From the NCBI GenBank assembly GCA_937884485.1, contig CALGCG010000003.1:1-21790 (forward strand): a DNA stretch of 21,790 nt. Reading direction: 5' to 3'. Below, piece by piece: positions 13,994 to 20,658 of this stretch; the first letter of the stretch is position 1; the number at the start of each line of letters is the position of its first letter. This stretch comes from an uncultured Bacteroidales bacterium. Its GTDB lineage: Bacteria > Bacteroidota > Bacteroidia > Bacteroidales > P3. A program made the position numbers and the translations under genes. The notes beneath the pieces were generated by a model that was not told where the DNA came from, did no database searches, and saw only the letters and a program-made list of their open reading frames with translations.

Positions 13994-15169
13994 ATGAAAA
14001 TATTAGTTGTCCTTCCCCGATTCCCCTATCCGCTCGAAAAAGGTGACAAGCTCCGCGCCTACCACCAGATAGTGGAACTTTCCCGTCGCCATGAGATACA
14101 CCTCTTTGCCGTTTCCCACGACAAAGTCACCCCCGAGCAGCGCGCTGCCCTCGAGCCCTACTGCAAGACCATTTCCGTCGTTACTCCCACCCGCTTCACG
14201 GCCTGGTTCAACACCGCCCGCAACTATTTCCGCTCCAAGTCCCTCCAGATGGGCTACTGGGACTCTGCCCGTGCCCGCTGCACCGTCAAGGACCTCGCCA
14301 AGAAAATCCAGCCTGATGTCGTCTATAACCAGATGGTCCGCACTGTGCCCCTCGTGGCCCGACTCCCTTACCGCAAGGTGATGGACTTCCAGGACGCCCT
14401 CTCCATGAACACCGAACGCCGCATGGAACACTCGCAAGGTCTCTGGCGCAGCATTCTGCACTACGAGTTCAAGATGCTCCGCTCCACCGAATACAACGCC
14501 TTTAAAATCTTCGACGCCCTCACCATCATCTCCGAGGCCGACGCCGATGCCATCCCCCACAAACGTAATGGCGACATCCACATCGTCCGTAATGGTGTCG
14601 ACTTCGACTACTTTGCCCCACAATCTCTTTCCAAGGATAACGATATTGTTTTTTGCGGCAACATGCAGTATGCCCCCAATATTGACGCTGCACGCTATCT
14701 TGTCAACGACATCATGCCCCTCGTGTGGGAGAAACGTCCCGAGGCGTGCCTTGTCCTTGCTGGCGCCACCCCCACGTCCGCTGTACGCCGCCTGGCGGGC
14801 CCGCATGTCGAGGTCACAGGCTCCGTGCCCGACATCCGCCCTTATTACGCCCATTCGCGTCTCTTCATAGCCCCCATGCGTCTCGGCTCCGGCCTGCAGA
14901 ACAAGCTTCTCGAGGCCATGGCCATGGGTGTGCCCTGCGTCACAACCCCCATCGCCAACGAAGCCCTCGGCGCCACCCCCGGCACCCACATCCTCGTCGG
15001 CAACAGTCCCCAGGAGCTGGCCTCGCACATCCTCTCCCTCCTTGCGGACCCCGCCCAGGCCCAGAGCCTCTCCGCCGCCGCCCTCGACTTTGTCCATCAG
15101 AACTACTCCTGGCCCGCCGCCGTCCAACCCCTCGAGGACATCTTCTTCCAAATAACCCATAACTCTTAA
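13994..15169 (+). CDS. GT4-family glycosyltransferase (TIGR03087-like)
   Basis: This 391-residue GT-B glycosyltransferase resembles the exopolysaccharide-associated sugar transferases of the TIGR03087 type. It opens MKILVVLPRFPYPLEKGDKLRAYHQI, has VMDFQDALSMNTERR and IVRNGVDFDYFAP in the centre, and the donor domain motifs DIVFCGNMQYAPNIDAARYL, VTGSVPDIRPYYAHSRLFIAPMR and GSGLQNKLLEAMAMGVPCV (near 298-316), the usual GT4 nucleotide-sugar binding run. It probably acts in surface polysaccharide synthesis at the cytoplasmic face. It starts 31 bases after parC and stops 21 bases before hflX. The last residues ITHNS and the stop are encoded by the beginning of a TAACTCT repeat array. Its codons end mostly in C, opposite to the G-ending codons of the other glycosyltransferase at 8542, so the two are not recent duplicates. 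Confidence 0.9.
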   Translation: MKILVVLPRFPYPLEKGDKLRAYHQIVELSRRHEIHLFAVSHDKVTPEQRAALEPYCKTISVVTPTRFTAWFNTARNYFRSKSLQMGYWDSARARCTVKDLAKKIQPDVVYNQMVRTVPLVARLPYRKVMDFQDALSMNTERRMEHSQGLWRSILHYEFKMLRSTEYNAFKIFDALTIISEADADAIPHKRNGDIHIVRNGVDFDYFAPQSLSKDNDIVFCGNMQYAPNIDAARYLVNDIMPLVWEKRPEACLVLAGATPTSAVRRLAGPHVEVTGSVPDIRPYYAHSRLFIAPMRLGSGLQNKLLEAMAMGVPCVTTPIANEALGATPGTHILVGNSPQELASHILSLLADPAQAQSLSAAALDFVHQNYSWPAAVQPLEDIFFQITHNS

Positions 15170-15186
15170 CTCTTAACTCTTAACTG
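15158..15186 (+). repeat. TAA-containing heptamer array between GT4 gene and hflX
   Basis: CATAACTCTTAACTCTTAA continues to CTCTTAACTG, giving four heptamers on the + strand. The second TAA is the stop codon of the glycosyltransferase, and AACTGAAAA leads directly to the hflX ATG at 15191. It is the mirror-strand equivalent of the arrays at 999, 7261 and 7874, so the orientation follows the genes. Confidence 0.8.
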
Positions 15187-15190
15187 AAAA

Positions 15191-16453
15191 ATGCCCTCCT
15201 GGAATCCGAACAAGCAAGGCAAATTCCGCAACAGCCTCGACGGCCCCGATGCCCCGCGCCCCACGCCTCAGCAGCGCAATACCTTCAGCACCGCCGTCGA
15301 ACCCGAACGTGCCATCCTCGTCGCTGTCTGCCCCTCGGGCCAAACCGTGGAGCGCACCGAGGAATATCTTGCCGAGCTGGAATTCCTCCTCAAGACCGCT
15401 GGCGGCATCACCCTCAAGAAGGTCATTCAGAAGCTCGAGCGCCCGGACACCCGCACCTACGTGGGCAGTGGAAAACTTGAAGAACTCAAAGAATACAAGA
15501 ACGCCCTCGAGGTCGACTTCATCGTCGTCGACGACGAACTCTCGCCGGCTCAGCTCCGCAACCTCGAAAAGGAGATGGACTGCCGCATCCTCGACCGCAC
15601 CACCCTCATCCTCGACATCTTTGCCCGTCACGCACGCACCGCCACGGCCCGCACACAGGTCGAGCTGGCCCAGCTTCAGTACATGCTCCCACGCCTCACA
15701 CGCCTCTGGACCCACCTCGAACGCCAGCGTGGCGGCATCGGCATGCGCGGCCCCGGCGAGACCCAGATTGAGACCGACCGCCGTCTCATCAAGGAGAAAA
15801 TCTCCGCCCTCAAACTCCAGCTCGCCAAGCTCGACACCCAGAAAACCCTCCAACGCAAGAACCGCGAAAGCCTTGTCCGCGTAGCCCTGGTGGGTTATAC
15901 CAACGTCGGCAAGTCCACCATCCTCAACCTCCTGGCCAAGAGCGACGTGCTGGCCGAGAACAAACTCTTTGCCACCCTCGACACCACCGTCCGCAAGGTC
16001 GTCATCGGCAACCTGCCTTTCCTCCTGTCGGACACCGTCGGCTTCATCCGCAAACTCCCCACCCAGCTTGTCGAAAGCTTCAAATCCACCCTCGACGAGG
16101 TGGCAGAGGCCGACCTGCTGCTCCACGTCGTCGACCTCTCGCATCCCGACCACCAGTCGCAGATCGACGCCGTCAACAAAACCCTCGCCGACATCGGCGC
16201 CGCCGACAAGCCCGTCATCATGGTCTACAACAAGATAGACCGCATAAACGAAGAAAATAGAACGAATAATGAAGAAACGGATGGCGAGACAGACATCCAC
16301 TCCGCCACTCATTCACCCAGCCACTCAGCCACCCCTCACATCTTCATCTCTGCCGCCCGTCGCACCAACATCGACGCCCTCCGCGACCTCCTCTACGACC
16401 ACATTGCCCGCATCCACGCCATCCGCTACCCCTACAACAACTTCCTCTATTAA
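15191..16453 (+). CDS. hflX: Ribosome-associated GTPase HflX
   Basis: This 420-residue GTPase binds the 50S subunit and splits stalled or hibernating ribosomes under stress. The N-terminal HflX domain includes GITLKKVIQKLERPDTRTYVGSGKLEEL and TLILDIFARHARTATARTQVELAQLQY. The linker GGIGMRGPGETQIETDRR is the family signature. GTPase motifs are G1 GYTNVGKST (235-243), G3 DTVGFI, G4 NKID (347-350) and G5 ISAARR. Between G4 and G5 there is an unusual ~24-residue hydrophilic insert rich in Asn, Thr, Glu, Ser and His (354-377), locally AT-richer than its surroundings. It starts 21 bases after the glycosyltransferase stop and is the last gene of this run; a palindromic repeat and a new promoter follow. 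Confidence 0.95.
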   Translation: MPSWNPNKQGKFRNSLDGPDAPRPTPQQRNTFSTAVEPERAILVAVCPSGQTVERTEEYLAELEFLLKTAGGITLKKVIQKLERPDTRTYVGSGKLEELKEYKNALEVDFIVVDDELSPAQLRNLEKEMDCRILDRTTLILDIFARHARTATARTQVELAQLQYMLPRLTRLWTHLERQRGGIGMRGPGETQIETDRRLIKEKISALKLQLAKLDTQKTLQRKNRESLVRVALVGYTNVGKSTILNLLAKSDVLAENKLFATLDTTVRKVVIGNLPFLLSDTVGFIRKLPTQLVESFKSTLDEVAEADLLLHVVDLSHPDHQSQIDAVNKTLADIGAADKPVIMVYNKIDRINEENRTNNEETDGETDIHSATHSPSHSATPHIFISAARRTNIDALRDLLYDHIARIHAIRYPYNNFLY

Positions 16454-16478
16454 TCGCCCCGGAATTTCCCCGCCTGTA

Positions 16479-16500
16479 GAGACGCGGCATGCCGTGTCTC
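16479..16500. repeat. Palindromic repeat GAGACGCGGCA-TGCCGTGTCTC
   Basis: This 22-base inverted repeat has one non-Watson-Crick pair (a possible G-U in RNA). It lies 26 bases after the hflX stop and could act as its transcription end, although only CCGGTCAACC follows. Its sequence type (GTAGAGACGCGGCATGCCG) resembles short palindromes that I recall as widespread in other genomes; here it occurs once. Confidence 0.6.
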
Positions 16501-16549
16501 CCGGTCAACCATCCTGATACCAATTTTATATGTCTCGTTGAAAACTTTT

Positions 16550-16581
16550 TTTGTATCCATACAATAAAAAGGGTTCTTTTG
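16550..16581 (+). promoter_or_regulatory. Probable promoter of gcvT
   Basis: TTTG (16550-16553), a 20-base spacer and TTCTTTTG (16574-16581) match the Bacteroidota form in all but one base. The start codon of gcvT lies 55 bases downstream, leaving a short AT-rich leader. No glycine riboswitch is apparent in that leader. Confidence 0.4.
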
Positions 16582-16636
16582 TCGTTATGGGGGCAAATCA
16601 TTGGAATATAACGTAAAATAAAATATAATAGACAGA

Positions 16637-17743
16637 ATGAAAACAACACCGTACACCGACCTTCACATCAAACTCGGCGCCAAGATGGCCGAATTTGCGG
16701 GCTACAACATGCCCATCCAGTACACCACCCTCATCGAGGAGCACAACAACGTGCGCAACAACGTGGGCGTGTTCGACGTGAGCCACATGGGCGAGTTCCG
16801 CGCCAAAGGCCCCATCGCCAAGCACTTCATGCAGTATGTCACCACCAACAACGTCGAGGACCTCTTCGACGGCAAGGTGCAGTACACCTGCCTGCCCAAC
16901 GGTCAGGGTGGCGTGGTGGACGACATGCTCGTCTACCGTGTGCACGACGACGAATACTTCATGGTGCCCAACGCCGCCAACATCGACAAGGACTGGGCTT
17001 GGATGAGCCAGATTGCCGACAAGATGGGCATGGAGCTCGGCAAGGACTTCGTCAACGAGAGCGAGCAGTGGGCTCAGCTCGCCGTCCAGGGCCCCAACGC
17101 CCTCAAGGCCATGCAGAAGCTGACCAGCGAGAACATCGCCGACATGGAGTACTACACCTTCAAGATCCTCACCTTCGCTGGCATTCCCAACATCATCCTC
17201 AGCACCACGGGCTACACCGGCGCCGGCGGATGCGAGATCTACATCCCTAAGGAGAAAGCCATCGAGGTGTGGGATAAGGTCTTCGAGGCTGGTAAAGAGT
17301 TCGGCATCATGCCCGCCGGTCTGGGCTGCCGCGACACCCTGCGTCTGGAGAAGGGCTTCGCCCTCTACGGCCACGAGATGGACGACACCGTCAGCCCCCT
17401 CGAGGCTCCGCTGGCCTTCATCGTCAAGCTGAAAGCCGAGAACAACAACTTCATCAACAAGGAGCTCCTCTTGGCCCAGAAGGCCGCCGGTTTCAAGCGC
17501 AAAGTGGCCGGCTTCGAGATGGTCGACCGCGGCATCGCCCGCAACGGCTACGAGGTCTGCGACGCCCAGGGCAACCACATCGGCGAGGTCCGCAGCGGCA
17601 GCCCCAGCCCCAGCACCGGCAAGAACATCGGCACCGCCCTCATCAAGGCCGAGTACGCCAAGACCGGCACCGAGATTTACATCAAGATCCGCGAGAAACT
17701 CCTCAAAGCCGTCACCGTCAAGATGCCCTTCTACGAGGGTTAA
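16637..17743 (+). CDS. gcvT: Aminomethyltransferase, glycine cleavage T protein
   Basis: This 368-residue T protein transfers the aminomethyl carbon from lipoylated GcvH to tetrahydrofolate, releasing ammonia. Characteristic stretches are GVFDVSHMGEF (44-54), GGVVDDMLVYRV with the catalytic aspartate (Asp95/Asp96), AVQGPNALKAMQ, STTGYTGAGGCEIY and GCRDTLRLEKGFALYGHEMDDTVSPLEA. The C-terminal domain has GEVRSGSPSPSTGKNIGTALI and ends KMPFYEG. Length is normal. It stands alone here, without gcvH or gcvP, as is common in Bacteroidota. It has its own probable promoter and a long terminator hairpin after the stop. Confidence 0.97.
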   Translation: MKTTPYTDLHIKLGAKMAEFAGYNMPIQYTTLIEEHNNVRNNVGVFDVSHMGEFRAKGPIAKHFMQYVTTNNVEDLFDGKVQYTCLPNGQGGVVDDMLVYRVHDDEYFMVPNAANIDKDWAWMSQIADKMGMELGKDFVNESEQWAQLAVQGPNALKAMQKLTSENIADMEYYTFKILTFAGIPNIILSTTGYTGAGGCEIYIPKEKAIEVWDKVFEAGKEFGIMPAGLGCRDTLRLEKGFALYGHEMDDTVSPLEAPLAFIVKLKAENNNFINKELLLAQKAAGFKRKVAGFEMVDRGIARNGYEVCDAQGNHIGEVRSGSPSPSTGKNIGTALIKAEYAKTGTEIYIKIREKLLKAVTVKMPFYEG

Positions 17744-17770
17744 TTGTCATTTGACGCAATGATAGACAAA

Positions 17771-17806
17771 CAAGGGGCATGCGTCGCTTTCGATGCAGGC
17801 CCCTTG
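17771..17806 (+). terminator. Hairpin terminator after gcvT
   Basis: CAAGGGGC (17771-17778) pairs with GCCCCTTG (17799-17806), and inside TGCGTCG pairs with CGATGCA around a CTTT loop with one G-U. The stem is followed by TTGTATA, a weak U-tract. It ends 16 bases before the next start codon, so it may attenuate rather than isolate the downstream gene. Confidence 0.65.
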
Positions 17807-17822
17807 TTGTATACGAGAAAAG

Positions 17823-18734
17823 ATGAAAGAGAAGTTTGGTTCGGTTGTTTACTGGCTTTGCATCGTGCTGCTGGGACTGGCGGCGGCGGTATGGATTGGG
17901 CTGCTGGTCATGGTGCTGGCGCATGGATGGGTGCAGACGGTGCCGTGGCTGGCTGCGGTGTACCGCTACAACTATGTGCTGATGGGGGTGGCGATGCTGA
18001 TGCTGGTGGCGGGATTGATGGGGCTGACGATGCTGAAGCCCGCCAGCAGTTTCGAACCCGCGCGCTTCGCCTCTGGCAAGCCTGAGCGACCCGATCCGGA
18101 GCGGGTGGGACGGCTTGTGGAATGGCTTGGCCCCCAGCGCAAAACTTGTATCGCCTACGGGTATGACCGCGAGCTCCCGGTCACGCTGGGCTGCAGCAAG
18201 GAGGGCGGCACGCCGGACCTGCCCGCCGGGCGCCGTCATCCGTTGGATGATGGCGGCCGTCCGTTGGAACTCCTTTTCCAGCTCCGTTGCAGCGACCTCG
18301 CGCCGCACGACCCCGAGGGACACTATCCGCACTGTGGCATGCTTTATTTTTTCGAAGGACTGGTGCTCTTCTGCGAGCAGGAGGACAACCTCGTGGCCAC
18401 TGACCCCTTCGGCGACGGCGAGAAGCGTTGGAGGGGCGAAGCCATGGAGTTCATGGCGGCAGACGACTATCCCGACTTCTTCCTTGCCCGCCGGGCCGTG
18501 CCCGAAGCCACTTGGGCCGAATATGCAGAGGCCCTGCGGCAGTTGGGGCACACAGTGCGTTTCGGCCAGCTGGGCGGCTATCTGCATCCCGAAAGCGAGG
18601 AGGTGTTCGAACGCCTGGCAGACCTCGACAGTCTGGAGAATCTGCTCTCGGACGACGAAGTGTTCGTCTACCTCATCAGCCCCGACGACCTGCGCCTCCG
18701 CAGTTTCGCCAACGCCCGCTACAGGTGGATATAA
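17823..18734 (+). CDS. Membrane-anchored DUF1963 (YwqG-like) protein
   Basis: From ATG 17823 (preceded by GAGAAAAG) the protein has 303 residues. Two hydrophobic segments at ~10-33 (VYWLCIVLLGLAAAVWIGLLVMVL) and ~44-70 (YVLMGVAMLMLVAGLMGLTML) form a membrane hairpin. A soluble region from ~75 follows. LGCSKEGGTPDLP, then RPLELLFQLRCSDLAPHD, GHYPHCGMLYFFEG and later a Glu/Asp-rich tail match the DUF1963 pattern (GGxPxLP, xxLxQIxxxDL, GxLYFF). DUF1963 proteins such as YwqG have no established biochemical role; some sit near polymorphic toxins. An in-frame ATG at 17793 would lie inside the gcvT terminator stem and is less likely. The anchoring through an N-terminal hairpin is the unusual point. 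Confidence 0.75.
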   Translation: MKEKFGSVVYWLCIVLLGLAAAVWIGLLVMVLAHGWVQTVPWLAAVYRYNYVLMGVAMLMLVAGLMGLTMLKPASSFEPARFASGKPERPDPERVGRLVEWLGPQRKTCIAYGYDRELPVTLGCSKEGGTPDLPAGRRHPLDDGGRPLELLFQLRCSDLAPHDPEGHYPHCGMLYFFEGLVLFCEQEDNLVATDPFGDGEKRWRGEAMEFMAADDYPDFFLARRAVPEATWAEYAEALRQLGHTVRFGQLGGYLHPESEEVFERLADLDSLENLLSDDEVFVYLISPDDLRLRSFANARYRWI

Positions 18735-18744
18735 AAAGTATTTT

Positions 18745-18775
18745 TTTGCCATATCAAAAAAAGTGCGTATCTTTG
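18745..18775 (+). promoter_or_regulatory. Promoter of the hicBA operon
   Basis: TTTG (18745-18748), a 19-base spacer and TATCTTTG (18768-18775) match the Bacteroidota consensus fully; it is the clearest promoter of the window. It lies 25 bases upstream of the hicB start. Confidence 0.8.
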
Positions 18776-18800
18776 CAGTCGGAAATATTGTTTAAATAGC

Positions 18801-19025
18801 ATGTCTGAATACAACATAATCATAGAGAAAGATGAGGCGACGGGAATGCTTTGCGGGCAATGTGAGCAGGTGCCAGAGGCTATTTCGCAGGGCGCAACGG
18901 AAGAAGAATTGCTCGAAAATATCCGAGAGGCAATAGAACTTGTGTTGGAAGACCGTCAGGAAAGTGTCCGTCGTCAATATATGGGACGCAATTATTTCAG
19001 TCGCCGTATTGCAGTCAACGCATGA
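18801..19025 (+). CDS. hicB: HicB-like antitoxin
   Basis: This 74-residue protein has the compact HicB fold pattern: MSEYNIIIEKDEATGMLCGQC, then VPEAISQGATEEELLENIREAIELVLED, the beta-alpha unit with the usual GxTxEEALxNIxEAIE-like helix. It should bind and block the adjacent HicA RNase. Only a short basic tail (RRQYMGRNYFSRR) follows, so there is no separate helix-turn-helix or ribbon-helix-helix domain, and autoregulation would need another arrangement. Its stop overlaps the toxin start by four bases (ATGA, 19022-19025), indicating translational coupling. The antitoxin-first order is the reverse of the classic hicA-hicB order. A perfect promoter lies just upstream. Confidence 0.85.
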   Translation: MSEYNIIIEKDEATGMLCGQCEQVPEAISQGATEEELLENIREAIELVLEDRQESVRRQYMGRNYFSRRIAVNA

Positions 19026-19219
19026 AGAAAGAGAAATTCCTTCGCTTTCTGCGCGAGAACAATTGTTTGCCCACAGGGCGACAGAAAGGCAGCCACGCGA
19101 TGTTCCAGAACGTTCAGAATGGAAAAAAGGCCGTTGTCCCAATGCACAATGATATTGCTGAGTTGACAGCGCGTGCTATTTGCAAGCAACTTGACATACC
19201 ACCAGTGAAATTCAATTAA
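19022..19219 (+). CDS. hicA: HicA-like mRNA-degrading toxin
   Basis: This 65-residue protein has the small double-stranded-RNA-binding-like fold of HicA, a ribosome-independent RNase of type II toxin-antitoxin systems. The catalytic histidine is His25 in RQKGSHAMF; the usual form is GSHHxF, so the second, non-catalytic histidine is replaced by Ala26. The second conserved block is VVPMHNDIAELTARAICKQLDI, matching the family pattern of a Pro-x-His and an amphipathic helix. Length is normal. It starts inside the hicB stop codon and is followed after 23 bases by an unrelated housekeeping gene. The pair may stabilise a chromosomal region or respond to stress. Activity is likely intact, as there is no frameshift. 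Confidence 0.87.
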   Translation: MKKEKFLRFLRENNCLPTGRQKGSHAMFQNVQNGKKAVVPMHNDIAELTARAICKQLDIPPVKFN

Positions 19220-19242
19220 TAAACAACAAAAATAAAACAACA

Positions 19243-20565
19243 ATGAGTATTATAAAACCCTTCAAAGGATTCCGCCCCCCGGTGGACATCGTCGAGAAAC
19301 TGGCATCGCGTCCCTACGACGTACTGAACAGCGAGGAAGCTCGCAAAGAATGCGAGGGCAACCCCTACAGCCTGCTGCACGTCACCAAGGCTGAAATCGA
19401 TCTGCCCGCCGGCACCGACGAGCACTCGCCCGAAGTGTACCTCCAGGTGGTGAAGAACTACAACAAGTTCAAAGACCTCGGCTGGCTGGTCAAGGACGAG
19501 GAGGAGAAACTCTACATCTACGCCCAGAGCATGAACCCCAAGGATGCCAACGCCAAGTGGCAGTACGGCATCGTGGCCTGCGCCTACAGCGAGGACTACG
19601 TCAACAAGGTCATCAAGAAACACGAGCTCACCCGCAAGGACAAGGAAGAGGACCGCATGAAACACGTCCGCATCACCAACGCCAACGTGGAGCCTGTGTT
19701 CTTCGCCTATCCCTCCGTGGCCCGCATCGACGAAATCGTTGCCTCCGTCACCGCCAAGAAGCCCATCTATGACTTCATCGCCAAGGAAGACGGCTTCGGC
19801 CACCGCTTCTGGGTCATCGACGACCGCAAGCTCATCGACGAGCTCGTCGAGCTCTTCGACAAGAAGGTCCCCGCCATGTACATCGCCGACGGCCACCACC
19901 GCAGTGCCGCCGCCGCCCTCGTGGGACAGGAGAAGAAGGAGCAGAACCCCCGCCACACCGGCAAGGAGGAGTACAACTACTTCATGACCGTCATCTTCCC
20001 CGACAACCAGCTGAACGTCATCGACTACAACCGCGTCGTCAAGGACCTCAACGGCCTCAGCGGCAAGGAATTCTTCGCCAAGCTGGCCGAGAACTTCGAC
20101 ATCGAGTGCAAGTGCGACTGCACCAAGAACGGCGGCAAGTGCGAGTGCGAACTGCCCTGCCACTGCGAGTGCAGCCAGGAGTACAAGCCCGCCAAGCTCC
20201 ACAACTTCTCGATGTACTTCGAGGGTGTGTGGTACAGCCTCACCGCCAAGCCCGGCACCTACAACGACAACGACCCCATCGGCGTGCTCGACGTCACCAT
20301 CCTCTCCAACCTCGTCCTCGACAAGGTGCTCGGCATCAAGGACCTCCGTACCGACAAGCGCATCGACTTCGTCGGCGGCATCCGCGGCCTTGGCGAGCTG
20401 AAACGTCGCGTCGACAGCGGCGAGATGAAGGTCGCCTTCGCCCTCTATCCCGTCAGCATGAAGCAGATCATCGACATTGCCGACACCGGCAACATCATGC
20501 CCCCGAAGACCACCTGGTTCGAGCCCAAGCTGCGCTCCGGCCTCGTGATCCACGAGCTTTGCTAA
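19243..20565 (+). CDS. DUF1015 family protein with cysteine-cluster insertion
   Basis: This 440-residue member of the DUF1015 family shows the hallmark openings IKPFKGFRPP and ASRPYDVLNSEEAR, the central YIADGHHRSAAAA and the C-terminal ALYPVSMKQIIDIADTGNIMPPKTTWFEPKLRSGLVIHEL. The family's biochemical role is not established; in Bacteroidota it often sits with serine biosynthesis genes (serA, serC), which are absent here. Residues 289-310 hold eight cysteines and a histidine (C289, C291, C293, C300, C302, C306, H307, C308, C310), a metal-cluster-like insertion placed before YKPAKLHNFSMYFEGVWY. The coding strand is very C-rich. It starts after an A-rich leader 23 bases downstream of hicA and ends before a strong terminator. 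Confidence 0.85.
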   Translation: MSIIKPFKGFRPPVDIVEKLASRPYDVLNSEEARKECEGNPYSLLHVTKAEIDLPAGTDEHSPEVYLQVVKNYNKFKDLGWLVKDEEEKLYIYAQSMNPKDANAKWQYGIVACAYSEDYVNKVIKKHELTRKDKEEDRMKHVRITNANVEPVFFAYPSVARIDEIVASVTAKKPIYDFIAKEDGFGHRFWVIDDRKLIDELVELFDKKVPAMYIADGHHRSAAAALVGQEKKEQNPRHTGKEEYNYFMTVIFPDNQLNVIDYNRVVKDLNGLSGKEFFAKLAENFDIECKCDCTKNGGKCECELPCHCECSQEYKPAKLHNFSMYFEGVWYSLTAKPGTYNDNDPIGVLDVTILSNLVLDKVLGIKDLRTDKRIDFVGGIRGLGELKRRVDSGEMKVAFALYPVSMKQIIDIADTGNIMPPKTTWFEPKLRSGLVIHELC

Positions 20566-20572
20566 CATCTGC

Positions 20573-20588
20573 GGGGACTGCAGTCCCC
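20573..20588. repeat. Perfect palindrome GGGGACTGCAGTCCCC
   Basis: This 16-base perfect inverted repeat lies seven bases after the DUF1015 stop and ten bases before the terminator stem. There is no T-run of its own. It looks like a third type of short GC-rich palindromic repeat in this genome. Confidence 0.6.
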
Positions 20589-20598
20589 CCGGAAAGCG

Positions 20599-20639
20599 AA
20601 CGCGGTTGCAACCTCATGGTTGCAACCGCGTTTTTTTTT
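20599..20639 (+). terminator. Strong intrinsic terminator after the DUF1015 gene
   Basis: A 15-bp perfect stem AACGCGGTTGCAACC / GGTTGCAACCGCGTT with a TCAT loop is followed by a run of T to base 20639. It ends the + strand transcript just before the convergent minus-strand gene, whose stop is at 20659. Each arm itself contains the palindrome GGTTGCAACC. Confidence 0.93.
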
Positions 20640-20658
20640 GTGCATTGTCGTGCCGCTC

